This document shows positions 24,701 to 37,600 of a stretch of 60,000 nt of DNA, in pieces; within the stretch, counting starts at the first letter, position 1, and each line of letters opens with the position of its first letter. The notes beneath the pieces are model-generated. The model was not told where the DNA came from, made no database searches, and worked only from the letters and a program-made list of their open reading frames with translations. The translations under genes were made by a program, and so were the position numbers. Source of the DNA: Membranipora membranacea (Eukaryota; Bryozoa; Gymnolaemata; Cheilostomatida; Membraniporidae); NCBI GenBank assembly GCA_914767715.1, contig OU612065.1, positions 39,930,001 to 39,990,000 on the forward strand, in the 5' to 3' direction.

Positions 24701-25315
24701 AACTCAGTGCCGTTAGCTCAGGAGTTAGTTGGTGCTGACAATATGATGGACCTTTATGTACTGAAGGCCTTTGTAGATGGTTTATGCAGCGCAGGAGTAC
24801 CATTCCTAGCTGGTAAGAGACACAGCCTTTTCTTTTGTCCTGGCAGATCAACCTCATTGTATGTAAAATACATCAGTATCTTGTCCATCTACCGTTTTAT
24901 ACATCAGACAAATAATGGTTCAGTGGTTCAGTGATGATGTACAAATCTTCAATATGAATGGTGATCAAATGAGTGTCTTATTTTTTGTTATTGTTGTTGT
25001 TGTTATGTTATTGCCGTTCTCACCTAAAATATGAGCAAAGTGACAGACATTTTCCCCAGTATATCTTTACTGAGCAACAATAATATTATGTTAAGATTAT
25101 AAATTATATTATCATTTATGTATTATGTTGTAGTGTACATGCAGGAGTCAGTAGATCCTCGTGCTGCGCTGTACCTGTGCACAGTGGCACTGTTTGTGTC
25201 AGGGTGTCTGTTTATACCTTTCTATAAAAAGTACCTTAACAAACCAACACCGAGATCACATCAGGCTATCTCCAAGGACGACATAATGACAACACGTTAT
25301 GTTATGTCATACTGA
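12785..25315 (+). CDS. Major facilitator superfamily transporter, SLC16/monocarboxylate-transporter-like (copy A)
   Basis: Nine exons: 12785-12968, 14547-14690, 15891-16073, 16649-16854, 18607-18714, 23388-23495, 23892-24054, 24645-24812 and 25134-25315. All joints are in frame with GT..AG introns and give 481 residues. The protein has the 12-helix MFS plan: helices 1-6 at about residues 10-190, a long polar acidic loop (about 190-275), helices 7-12 to about 460, then a short cytosolic tail. The loop after helix 2 has the arginine-rich RRVGFR turn, and the helix 4-5 region ending in STYGW resembles monocarboxylate transporters. The likely job is proton-linked or facilitated transport of a small organic acid across the plasma membrane; the substrate is unknown. 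The intron 4 donor (GTTAGA) is weaker than its counterpart in copy B. A large foldback element fills intron 5. Confidence 0.85.
13381..14437 (+). pseudogene. Decayed LINE reverse transcriptase fragment (intron 1 of copy A)
   Basis: Translation across frames gives GVHQGTILGP and KYADDST, the B and C motifs of non-LTR reverse transcriptases, followed by a tail (FIPLLIYATPCWYPLL then LEKYQRHCLRMIYP) typical of jockey/CR1/L2-type LINE proteins. Several in-frame stops and frame changes interrupt it (for example directly after LGPLL). The likely 3' end is the AATAAAG and ttcatttcattccat run near 14408-14431. It is dead and lacks its 5' part. Confidence 0.85.
16247..16297. repeat. ACGTT-rich microsatellite
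   Basis: A run of imperfect cattacgttacgt and acgttatgtt repeats in intron 3 of transporter copy A. No function is suggested. Confidence 0.8.
17249..18595. mobile_element. 1.35-kb element with about 230-bp terminal inverted repeats
   Basis: The left end starts ATAGGCCAGAAGCAGC at 17249 and the right end closes with its complement at 18595. Inverted arms extend to about 17476 and 18349, still sharing gaattccctga at their inner edges. The interior has no long open frame. It contains a degenerate tandem repeat (atgctgc.gcgctgccg ... ctgacatgattgctac at about 17886 and 18034, and again in part near 18186). It sits in intron 4 of transporter copy A, ending just 11 bases before the exon 5 acceptor. 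It is non-autonomous; the superfamily cannot be decided. Confidence 0.8.
19395..19438. repeat. Short inverted repeat (14-bp arms)
   Basis: gttaacatgtgatt at 19395-19408 is mirrored by aatcacatgttaac at 19425-19438 with a 16-bp loop. It lies inside the left arm of the foldback element. Confidence 0.8.
20641..20799. repeat. Two-copy direct repeat, 98-bp period
   Basis: Blocks starting acgcatctcaag at 20643 and 20741 share cattcatctnaaa and aaatactc landmarks in the same order. They are in the central part of the foldback element. Confidence 0.75.
24432..24489. repeat. Perfect 29-bp tandem duplication
   Basis: Two identical 29-bp units (24432-24460 and 24461-24489), each starting aaatataacataagatg and ending agctgccc, in intron 7 of transporter copy A. 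Perfect identity suggests a very recent duplication. Confidence 0.9.
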
Positions 25316-28300
25316 TTTCTACAGACCTGAGAATTATTAGATCATGCGACCATCTACCTTAGAGGAGTAAAGGCCGAGGAGTTCTCCATCTCACACCCTT
25401 GAAATTTGTGTCTAATTAACATTCACTGAACCTCTCTCGACTCCCGCCACTCAAATTAGAGAACTTTTGGTGGTAGCTCTGTTTGAATTGGCCCCCAACT
25501 AGCAAAACTTAACTCTAGCTTATATTTACCGCTCTTACTTAGGTAATCAATTTACAAAGGTAGTTGGTTAAAATTGTCGGTTAAAATTGCCAAGTATAGT
25601 CACTCACCACATTCTGAAGAATGGGCGACAAAATAGTTGGGCTAGGACAATCCTGAACACCGGTATATTTGACCTTTATACCGCGGAGGATGGCTTCTTC
25701 GTTTCTAGTTACACAGCAACGTGTCCCATACGATAACGAAGCAAGGACTGCATTTATCACTCTTCTAGGGTATTCAGACTTAATATTTTCTTCTCCATAT
25801 AGCAACTCATAAGGCAGGCGTAACTGCTCAAATTTGAGGTGTAGGGTAATTAATGAGAGAATATTCTTCTTCCTTTTTAATGTTTTTTATATTTTTATTG
25901 GCATCTATTTTTTTCAATTAAGCAACACTATGTAACCATTTCTATTGGAAGTATGTTATGATGTATAGCCGTGCTCTTGGTATTGATCTTGATTGCACAT
26001 ATTATTGACAAGGAGTGGGGCTAAAATATAATGATAAATAGTGGCTAGCTCGCAATAAAATTATGATTTACTGCCTGCGAATCGACTGATTTTATGTTTA
26101 TGGCATTCTTGAACATGTCTGAAGCTCTCCAACAGTAGGAAGATTGTAGTGCAGTCCACCGGCGGCTTCCTCTATAGGTTACTCGGCAACCACCAGGAAC
26201 TTACGTAAAACTTCTAAATTAGACTATTTATCCATTTAGTTTATGTGCTTATACTTTGATCCGCTGCCCATCAAATGTGGGACACGTTAGGTGGCCAAAG
26301 GTCACAGTAAGCGCCGCCGTTTACTTTAGTTGAGGAGGCTATCCTTCATACAGGGAGGGCTTCGTTGATGTAAAACTGAAGTATCAAGACAAGTACAAAA
26401 GTTCAATGGTACTACATCAGCAATAAAAGCCTCTAACCCCTGGTTACTGACTCCTCTACCCTTATCTCGTACCATATAGCCATCATACTAGATGAACAGT
26501 TCATCGATTTTATATCTGGCTAATAATATGTTCGCTCCTTGGTTCCTAATGTTGAGGGTCAGTAAGGACTGTTGAGCTTTGGTGTACTGAGACATTTATG
26601 TTCAGGATATGTGGCTCTATCAGAGTGTCTTAATATACAATAAGGAAGCTTGTCAATAAAATAATCGTCACGTTAGCCCTTGGAGGTTCAACATCAATAA
26701 CTTGACAGCACCCTACATTTGATTACGGGCGTTACTACAGTGCCCGCTTAAGAGAGCATGGGTACTAAAGGTTCTGAATAACTATTATCAAATCCAAACT
26801 TTGAGGATGTATAATAACATTTCTCAGATGTAGACCTTTAGATTCTATACAATCTGTACAGGATGGTTATATTCTCAAAGTGTATCAGCTCATCAGAAAT
26901 AACCACTGGTATATATTCATGGATTAGGGGTACATATCCGACCCTGAACAAGCATATGGCTGAAATGTATGATTGGTGGACACAATTTCTCATCTTTTAT
27001 TGGTCCAAAAGTGCAGTAACGCTACAGCCAACCACTTGTAAACATTTGTCACATAGCTTGCTGAGTTTTTAAAGGTTGTTTCTTGGCTGTCAGTCACTGC
27101 ATAACATAAAAGCTGCCAGAATTTAAGCTAGATCAAATTACGACACAAAGTTATATACTGATGTAATTTCTCCACAAATAGCCATACTGTGTCTGTTACA
27201 ACTAATCCATGAAATCATATCAATGGAAATAACCTTTAAAATGAATACACATTCAATATATGAATATCCCAAATACACATACCATACACACACCATTCAT
27301 ACCTACCATACATACAGATCTTAAATAAAACACCAATATAACAACTTGTGTAACAGGAGTTCGCTCCTTCCGTGACATGAGAGGATAATAACATGTCTAG
27401 CCTTCATACTCAATGCACTAACAACAATATATATCTATGGTTCATTGGCATTGGGTTTTCAATGGGTAATCTCTATATTTGCTTTCAATCTCATATATAA
27501 ATATATATGGTTGATGACTAACCTACATGATGAGGAAGGTCGTTGACGCAGCAGTCAATATGTATTATAAAGAAAGACGGGTGAATGCAAGTTGTGATAT
27601 ACTTTTGCTATTGCAGAACAAAAAACGCACAAAGTATGAGAAAACTCCTAAACCCTTCCATATATTATTATAATCATTTATGTAATACCATATGTTATAT
27701 ATGCCATGACTATGACAACAACCGACTAACCTGTAATTAGCCAGTCTGCTACAACAGCTGCAACAGCTGACAGGATGTAATGTTGTTATTCATTAGTCTA
27801 TCATGTAGACCAAAATGCATTGGCTATTTTTCTTTTATTATGAAACCATGATACATGCTGAATGTCTCCCTGAATGTTCTCAAAATAAATCTGTGAACAT
27901 CGCAAACTAACATACTCAATACCATAAAACTGTTTGACTATTGATAGAAATCTGTGAGTTTCGGCGATCTGACATTTTTAACAACTGCCAGAAATTATTG
28001 TAAGGGCTTGGATTGGAATGTCAAATTAGTGGTTCGGTAAATTTTTGAGGATGTCAATGAACAAACACTATGAAGTTCCTACTCTCAAAGATAGACTTAT
28101 TAAAGAACTCAAAGATCATAAAATCAAAGCTACTTCTTGGCAGTAGGTATAAATTTATTGCAGGCGGCGTCAGTTTTGACTTGGCTCATGGACATTATGC
28201 CAATAAAAGTACACTCACTATAAGCCAACAGTCTCTTGGCACAAGCATGCATAAGTCTGACTTTTTCCGCTTTTTGATGAGGCTGCACAACATTTAATAC

Positions 28301-28982
28301 CTAATAGAGAGCATTTGCCAACATTTATAATCTTTCTCATCTTGTCATGATAATGTATGTCTAGAAAAACTGATTAAAAAATGATTACGCTGATCAAAGA
28401 GCATTTTTTGAGGAAAGACTTGAAAAACTGTTATATTTCAACTTGGAGCAATGATGTACTTTGAGTTACAGGTAGGCTACTATAAATATGAATATATGTC
28501 ATATACTGGACTTTTATATATTTGTGTGAAAAATAAAGAAGGCGAAATTCTCTAGAAAAGCAACTGTCGCGCTCCTAGTTTTGCTGGGGTGTAGGAGTAA
28601 GCTTCAAAAATATGTACAACCTATACATTATTGCTGTGAAATCAGGGATTGAAGGACAACCCTCCATAGCCTTATCTTAGGGTCCCGAGACATAACAAAA
28701 AGTGGGGCCGCTGAGTAACCGCTGAGCCTATCAAGTTTGATAACTTTAAAATGATACTACCCTTGCAGATTGAATACCTTAGACGAATACTGTTCTAGTG
28801 ACGATTACAATGAAATATTAGCTGAAGGTTTAGCTTTCCTTTCTCAGTGTATGTATTTTCACTAGATGAGGTGGAAGCTAATGTCATGTTGTAAGTAGCT
28901 CGCTAGTCATAAATAGCGTAATTTCAAGCCTGCGTGAAAATTTTTGACAGTTTCTTCTTGCTAGTGTTTAGGTTGATAAATT
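25316..28982. other. Intergenic region between the convergent transporters
   Basis: About 3.7 kb between the stop codons of copies A and B. An AATAAA at about 26055 could serve copy A, although it is 740 bp beyond the stop. I see no exon, RNA gene or clear mobile element here. Short open frames (for example at 26863 and 28070) show no family features. Confidence 0.6.
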
Positions 28983-31900
28983 TTAACTTTTTATGTCATA
29001 TCGTGTTGTGGTGACGTTGGGCTGAGAGATAGCCTGATGGGATCTTGCAGTAGGTTTGTTGATGTATTTTTTGTAGAAAGGTATAAACAGGCTCCCCGAC
29101 ACAAACAGAGCCACTGTGCACAGGTACAAAGCAGCACGCGGATCTGTAGACTCCTGCATGTACACTACAAGACAAATATGAAACATTAGAGAAACCGAAA
29201 GGTGCAGTGAGCTTGTGTGATTTATTAATTTGTAAAGGACAAACGGTAAGAGTTCTACAATAAATCACCAAAAAAACATAACAATAAGTTTCCGCGCATA
29301 ATTTTTGGCCGTTTGTTTAACAACAACACTGAACAAGCTGCCTTCATTGACAATGCAGTGACAGCGTATGACAGGTTCCCACCAAACTATTTGGAGATGG
29401 AGGAAACATTATCGCCTTCAATCTGGGTTGTGCTTGATCAATTATGGTATGTTACCTTTATGGACAAGAAACTATTGTCTTCAATGTACGATGAAGTTGA
29501 TGTACTGGAAGAAAAGCGGATTGTGAAATTTCTTACCAGCTAGGAATGGTACTCCCGCACTACATAGACCATCTACAAAGGCCTTCAGTACATAAAGGTC
29601 CATCATCCTGTCAGCACCCACTAACTCCTGGGCTAAAGGCACTGAGTTACCGGTAGTTATTGCTTTTGCAAATCCGATTATAGCGATCAGCGCCATATAT
29701 TGAACTGAAAATATTGATCAAAATCTTATCCTGCATTTCACCAAAACCAGCTGGTACCAACTTCTATGCAATGAAGCCACAGGATTCTATTAGATGGTGA
29801 TTCCTAGACTGAATTAATAGAAATTTTCTCCGGTTTTCCTTCCTCACAATATTGACAACATTGGCCAGTGAAATGGTGGTAATAATGACATAAGTTGTTC
29901 TTCCATCAAGTTAGTGACTTGCACTGTCATGCAGTATGATTTTACCACACCTTCTCCATACTCAAAACCTCTGAGAAACCTCAGCAAACAGTGGAAATTA
30001 CCCATAATCCACCACCTCTCAAGCATCGCAGTCCTCAAAACCGCCAACAGTTCTAAATCGTATAAATCCGTAGAAACAACACGTCAAAATGAGATTAGGG
30101 GAATAAAACATCAGAAATAACAATAAAAATTGCTCAATAGTTTTTTGGTACTATGTGTATCAAACACCCGGCCTGTGACATGTAGGGTTGTGGTTTTATG
30201 GTGTATTTTGATCCACTCACCCTCGTTAGAAGCGAAGCACATTCCAAGGAAGGCTGCAGACATGATGAACATACAAACAGAGTGGAGAAGTGTGGCACAG
30301 AATACAGTACAAAATGTCAGGAACATGTAGAGAAAGGAAGCAATGATCTGAGCAGCTCCCTGTATGGTCAAAGCCAGCGCAACCTGCAACAGATCAGAAC
30401 ATTTCAAGATAAGATGGCATGATAGTATCCCACAATGCATCATTCATCTAAAAATTATACGGCCTGTGATAAGACTAAGAAGCTTGCTGATCAATGGAGA
30501 ATAAGATGTTATCCAAATTATAAGCTCCATTCAAAACAAATTACATTAGATAAAGCTTGGTTGAACTCTGATAATTCAATCTTTTATTTTGAAGTTGCGT
30601 ACCCTTTCTTCAGGCATTCCTAGTCTGAGTTTACCGTAATCACCGATCACTGTGAGACCTGCAGTTATCCCCCCTGAATATAAGCCTGACATCAGCAACA
30701 AAGCTATGCTCTACAAAATGAAAAAAGCCGCAGCAGATATGTCACAAATTCAAACTTTTTCAGGCAAACAACATAAAAATAATATCTGTGTCAGCACCCT
30801 CGTCTGACTTGTTTTACAAATTAAAAGGAAACCTTTTTTATGCACCTATTTTTACTGCAGCAATAACTGTCACTTGGCTCTCATGCTACACCCTAAGCCT
30901 TCATTTTCCAATCACATCAACTTGCCGTAGGGCACAAAATTGCAACCATCAAAGCAATGAACTCCATCTTCCCATTGGTCAAGGCACATGCGCCTTATTG
31001 TCTCATGCCATATTAAGCTACTCCTGTCTCGCTCTACCTGCCTGTAACGCATTGGCTGATCATTTAAGCCTCATTTTGCAATGCTTTAGTTCTAACAAAG
31101 GCTAAAATTGATAGTGCTATGATTTATATGTCTAACCTGCGGTTTTTTGAGAGTCGCCAAAAGAGCACTCTTGTTTATACTCTTTTTATCGGGAAGTTCA
31201 ACTATTTTCGCCGGTATCTTGTGTCCTGGTTCGTCATTCGGTGTCTGTAAAACAACATGAGGTTCATTGAAATGTTTCATCATGCTTTATAATAAAAAAT
31301 TCCCGAAGTACAGATGTCTCAAGAGCCAGGTAAACCTCAGTTGTTGATCGAATGTATTCATTGTTAGTTGTCGTTGTTTTGAGATGTGAAATTTCGTAAT
31401 TTATGGAATCTTGTTTTCTGGCTGAGACACTGATAATGATGTGTATTATGGGTGCAAATTTTTTTTCAACAAAATTGTGATCGAAATTGTGACATATGTT
31501 GTCACGACGCAACTCAACATCAACAAAATTATCTGCTGTCACTTGTCATCCGGACCTGACTCTAACCTGATAAAATAGTACATACATGTAGTGTCTTTGT
31601 CAATTTATGTGAGATTTTACCTACCCTTTTCATGGACTAATCAACGAGGAACAGCACATCAACATCACAATAACCTCACTTACCTCATCAGAAATATCAA
31701 AAGATTTATTGATGTTCCCTTCATCTTGTGAGAGAGTGTCCACCAGAGAAACCGACGAAGATCTTGTGGAAAAGACAAGAAATAACTTGGGTTTTATCTC
31801 TGCAGTGTTGGATGTACTCTGATGCAGCGGTTCATCTTCGAGGGGCGGAATGAAGAGAAATCCTAGAGGTATACCTATAGATGTCATCCCAGCTGAAACA

Positions 31901-34687
31901 GAGATCAGATAAATTACATAGATTGAAAATAATTATTTAATAGACATCCTCATCATAGAAATGTTAATAATAATAATACCAATGGTAAGGCAACTGAAAG
32001 ATAAAGAAGCAAAGAAGATTAAAAAGTGATAGAATATTAAACATCATGATCAAGTCGCCGCCCAGGGTAATTAGCGATTTTGGTGCACAGTGCAGATTAA
32101 ATCACTGACTGGCCTGACGATACTATAGGAGTAAAGAAAGGATTTGTCATTGTTACCCAGAAGGCCCTGCTCTGCGCCGCATATATTGAGAACATTATTT
32201 TAGTTACTTTTTGTCAACCTTATTCTGCTTGCATTTATAATCAATAAACATTTTGGGCCAATAAAAAATGCAATGTCTTTTCGGACTGCTTTTTCTTATT
32301 CATAAGGTGAAAGCCAGCTGCGGACCCGGCCCCGGCTTTTAAAAAAACATAAGAGAGGATCCAGCGCTCTGCTACTCGGATTGTGCTGCCATTCTCTGTC
32401 AACTACGAGCAGAGGCTGGACCATCTAGCACTGCCACCCATCACATCTCCAGCAAAAATAGATAAATATAGGCCATCCAAGTGTAGAACAACCAAAAGAC
32501 AAAATACCTTTTTTGAATTTTATATGCGATTTTCTAATTCAGCTCAGACTGCTTTTCTTTTTTTTTCAATGTATGTGCCGTACATTCGATGCTATCAACC
32601 AGGGTGGATATTAGAATTTAGGCAATAAACAAACTTCAAACTTCAAGTGACTTGCAAATGTTTTCACTTTTCTCACTAAAAGGCCAATTATTAGATTAAT
32701 TTAATCTTTCTAGCCTTATTGATAGATGATAAGTGTGGTGCTCGATCAAATTGTATAATTTCACTCAGAGAGACAAGTTTTTCACAATAAAGCATAATTT
32801 GCTATTGCTAGTACGCTATAATATGATCAATGATATTGAAGGATGTCCTGAAATTGATGCACAATAATCAAGGAGTGAGGAGAAACATGTCTGTACTTTA
32901 GGACAGTGTCCTGTGTTTGGTGGCAATAAATAGCTAAATGAGACGGCTTGTGGTAGAAATTTAAAGCCCTAAGCCTGAGGTTTGTGGTGTACATCTTAAT
33001 CAATTAGCATGGCAACCTAGAGATCAGACTTGTTATATGCCAGATGTAGCTTTGTCATGTGGCCTGTTGGTTACCTTCTGCCACGAAGACTGTCCCTAAT
33101 GTATGGTCAGAGAGTGGGCCTTGAATTAGGCGTAAAAGTAAAAAAATTCTCCCAGTCAATACCTGCTACCACTAAAAAGCATATCCAACTTTCCAAATTT
33201 TTTGTAATGTCAATTTTGTGCAATTGAAATTTAAATTTAGTTGAACACTTTTTATGGCTGCCAGATTGAGAAAAACCTCCAATACCTAAAATATAGAAGG
33301 TCGAATTCCATCCATATGTTGACATGAGTATTCTCCATATCTGAGGGAAGAGCATGGCAGCAGTGTTCATCGACAGACAAATGGCTCCAAATGGTGCTAC
33401 TTGTGTGCCTGGGAAGTAAGCTTTTATAGTCTGTGTTGTAGCAACCTGCATCATAGCTCCACCAATACCTGCAACAACAAAAAATATATGTTATCTATGT
33501 TCCGACTGGTCAGAATATTCAGCAGTCAGTTTGCTTTGAGTCCATATTGAAATAAAGCAAGCAAGCAGATTCAGGCAGCTTTTTGCCTTACACCATTATG
33601 ATGAGTTAGGGAAAGTTACAATGAACTGATTTTCAAATCTTGTACCTAAGAGAATAAGATTTTAATGTTGACCTGAGATCTACCAATTATTATAATGAAT
33701 TAATTTGTTAGAATATTCAGCCATCTGCATTCAATCTTTTTCCCTTTTCTATGAGGTCAAATCTAGGTGCAATTCAAGGTTGTGTGGTGATTGCTTTGCA
33801 AAACCAGCACCAAATTCCACATTACATGCGACTGTATGGGCTAAGCCCTTAGACGGCTGTAAATTTGGTAATTTGACTGTTAAGGCATCTTCAGGTCTTA
33901 GACTACAGGAATAAAGATCATACATATCTCACCAGAGCAGACACCAGATAGAAGAAGTCCCTGCCATGATTTTGTAGTGAAGGATGTGAGAGCCAGACCA
34001 ACAGGAAGTAAGACTGCTCCTATAAGCTGTGTGATCCTGAACCCAACTCGGCGACATAACAGCAACGTCGGCAGAACTAAAAGTATGACAACAAAAACGT
34101 ACAAACAGAAATAGACAAATTTTCATTCATATACAACTATTATTGAAATCAGTTAAACCCGTTTTGAGACAATGAAAGTGCTAAGGCAACATGACTCCTC
34201 TAGTTCTACAATTGTTGTCTAATTTCGTATCTTGGCAGGCATATCTGCTAAAGTTGGAATATGGAGGGATATGACCGCTACTAACAGCCTAGCGTAGCTC
34301 TTTGCCTACTTGTCAAATGGGAAAACGAGGAGCATATTTTGCACCCTAAATCATGTGTCTTGACTGTCTTATTGCTGTTTAAAGTATAATATCTTGGTGA
34401 GGTGAATTACATTTTTGTCTACCCTCCTCTCCCAGAACAATAGTTTGACGTTCTACTTATGATGAAGGCTGAGATAAATAACGCCTGTTTAAAAAGTACT
34501 TACAACTTGTGAGCATCAGGCCGACCTGCACAGGCCCGATGAGACCGCTAACAATCCTCTCTTCATATCTCTGTATGTAGTATATGGTACCGATAGAAGT
34601 AGTTGTCGTTATGTAGCCAAACGCAAAAAGTGTGCTGATACTGGTAATTACCAAAATAATCCACTTATACCAATGAGGAGGTCTCAT
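28983..34687 (-). CDS. Major facilitator superfamily transporter, SLC16/monocarboxylate-transporter-like (copy B)
   Basis: Nine exons, 5' to 3' on the minus strand: 34504-34687, 33933-34076, 33286-33468, 31684-31892, 31137-31244, 30603-30710, 30221-30383, 29537-29704 and 28983-29164. All joints keep frame, giving 482 residues. Exon sizes equal those of copy A except exon 4 (209 versus 206). Exon 3 differs from copy A by one residue and exon 1 by three of 61, so the first six helices are almost unchanged. Exon 5, in the central loop, keeps its length of 36 codons but shares little beyond the LKKPQ ending. Short intron stretches near exon 7 can still be aligned with copy A, which indicates a recent duplication. 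Substrate unknown; presumed plasma-membrane organic-acid carrier. Confidence 0.85.
29313..29543 (+). other. Unassigned open frame opposite intron and exon 8 of copy B
   Basis: A 76-codon frame without an ATG-initiated counterpart upstream, with an acidic amphipathic composition (AYDRFPPNYLEMEETLSP, then DEVDVLEEKR). It looks more protein-like than neighbouring noise, but its end overlaps the antisense of exon 8 of copy B by a few bases. It may be a fragment of a mobile-element protein. I do not recognise the family. Confidence 0.2.
32345..32650 (+). pseudogene. LINE 3'-end fragment (intron 3 of copy B)
   Basis: One frame reads RIQRSATRIVLPFSVNYEQR followed by LDHLALPPI, resembling the C-terminal tail of non-LTR reverse transcriptases (QRRA.R....YE.RL..L.LP). 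It then loses similarity. The segment ends with caataaac and a short aaacttc tandem tail near 32625-32650, a LINE-like 3' end. It is inserted antisense to the transporter. Confidence 0.5.
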
Positions 34688-37600
34688 TTTTTTTAAATTG
34701 ACCGAGAAATATTTGAGAAATATTAGAGTTTCTTGTTAGAACACTGCTGTAAATTTTCCCTGTCCTCATGTAGTCAAGGTAAAGCAATTAAGTCAAGTAT
34801 GAAGCTGTTATGACCTCAAGTATTGATGTACAATGGATAACCATAGCTGGTTACGGGGCTCTAACTGGCTCTAACTGGCTACATAAATTCCTAAACTTGA
34901 ATTCAGAGATTAATGTGTCAGTTCATTTTCTTATTGTAGCTTATTCTGGTCAACTCATTCTTCAAACACTTATAACCCTTATCCTTAAACTGGGTTAATA
35001 ACTATAGCCTCTTAAATTTCAATTAATGGTGGCTCATCATAGATCACTGCATCTAGTCTGAATCTCTGGTTTTCTCTATAGATGCTCATTTTATATATCG
35101 ACAAGCTGTGGGTAAAAAATCATAATTTAATTAAATGGTAGACAAATAATAGGGATAGCAATAATCAAGTCAATCAATCAATCTAGTCAAGTTTACTTAT
35201 ATTCACAAACAGAACAATGATATCTAAGCATTTTACATGAGCTAGAATATTGAAATCAGAAGTAACATCTAAAAATAAACCATGAGCAGGTAATTTAAAT
35301 GAAATAGATTAAAAGTGTCTCATAAAATGTAAAACTCACGTCCATTTATAGTCTCGATACCCTGTGATACCGTGTGAGAAACCATGATGTTGCTTGGTTT
35401 TTTTGTCTCGTATCAGTACGGGTCTACGGACTGGATCCTGATGGGGCACAGGAGCATTTGAGGTTGGATGCTCTTCCTGACACTACCGTGACCCGCCGGG
35501 AACCGAACACGGGACCTCTCGATTGAAAGATCCATGTCTTACCCTTTGCGCCACGGCCGGCCGCTCCCTTCTCATAAAATGTAAAAGGTGATGAGAAAAT
35601 ATGATGGTGAATAAAATCTAGTATAGAAAACTGCCTGAAACCCGGAAGATTATCTACAAAACCTAGAGTGAATCATTTTGTCAGGATGATTTTATCAAGA
35701 TAGCCAGCAACTGCAGGCGTAGGCTCCACACGTTGGTCCCTGAGAGGCAGTCGTCACAGTATAGACATTCGAGTCGACTGAAGGACAATTTTTTAGTCCA
35801 GGCGAATACTGCAAAACGCAGAAAATCTTTTTTCCTTGATGGTGCTACAAAATTTTTATGACATCCAATTTTATTTTTTACCGGAGCTCGCCAACTGTTT
35901 TATTTAATACCTCAGGGTATTTCAACAGTGGATTATAAATAAATCTGTAAATCTGTAGAGATAAGGGGTCGGCCTATATGCCTCCTGAAACAGGTGGGAC
36001 CTAAAGGTCAGATACATTACTACCTATATAACGCATGCTTATTTTGATTCTACTCTATTGTTGCAAGGTCATAATCTGTTCCTTTCTCATGTCAACCTTC
36101 AATGTGTTATATATCTTCTTTGGCAGACAATAGGAAAGATTGAATTTAATTACAGGGGTAGTGTATCAAAATTTGTTATGGTAATCAATGAAAGTTGTGC
36201 TTTAGTATGAGTGTTAAAGGATTAAAGCATGAGGCAAAGCAGGGGGTGCACAGGGAATTATCAGAATAAGTATTATTTGTGACAGGCTTGACCATTGGCT
36301 AATTAGTGTAATAGCTCGCCTCCGCCTCGAACAGCCAGTCCATGTTGCTTTTAGTTTTGCATGAAAACCACTTGATATTTTTCTCAAGCGGTCAAGTGTG
36401 TTATGTAATAAATTATGATTCAATAGACATGTTCTTATATGATGTGTATTGTCTTCTCAATGCATATTTTGGATTAAAGACTGATTGGTGATGTGGACCA
36501 CACAGTCCTCCATCAGCACATTCTAACTTTATGGAAAAAAAATCACTGCTTCTCCCCCTTATTCTCAAAAAAAGTAGCAGAAATATGAATGCTGCTTATC
36601 ATATTTGACTTTGATTTGGCTGGGTGTCTTAATGTTATTTGCATGGGCGTCAGAAAGGGTGCTCAGGGTGCTCAAGTGAGCACCCCTTGGGAGGTTTAAA
36701 ATTTATTTTTTTAACAATTGGAGTTTTTTATCCTTGTCAGTGTCAGAGGAACTCCTTTTAGCCAATAACTGGGCTTATCATTTTGCCCTGTTGTTGTTGT
36801 TGCCCAATCAACATAAATTCTTAATATTTCATCTGATCAATTATCTACATTTATCAAACTTTTATAAAAAAAAAAAAAGTTGTGTGGGAGAGGATGAAGT
36901 GTGAGCATAGTGTAGTTACTGGCGCTAAATAACTATCTCAGGCGAACACAGATATCCCAAAGGCTCGATTCTCTGGCCCTCATTAACATCCACTGCTCTG
37001 ATGAGGTAGACGTGGGCCAGGTAATCGATTCCTTTTCCAGGCTACACAGCAGAAAACTGGAGCTGGATACGATTGTACCATTCTGCAACGTCAATGACTA
37101 ATAATCAATCAAATAAGGCCTAATAAATAATGGTCTTGCAGGTGCAAGAATGCTGTATGTATTTACTGGTAGTTCACTAAGTACTCTTTGATCTGTTTTT
37201 AATCCAACCATTTTTTAAATTTGTTCACGAATAAACTATCTAACTAGGCTACTACCAGGGAACTCAGTGTTTTCTTTTATTGCTAGAACTTTCAATCGGG
37301 GCCCGGGCAAGAGTCTGTTGCTGTTAAATATATTTGGTATCATGCTTGGTGTTGCTCATCCATAAAAGTTGGCTGGTATGTACCAGAATGTCTCTTTTTG
37401 GGTCTCGAATTTCAAAAAAGTTCCGTCGGCGGGAGGGCGCTTGGGCGCCCCTCCCGCACCCTCCCCGCTTACACATGCCACTAACTACTCCTACTGTAGA
37501 ACGAGTCTGTAGACAGGCTGAAAGCAGTAATTTAATAAAAACATCATTGCTTATCAACCCTTGAAGCTCTATTGCCAAATAATATTATTTATGTGCATTA

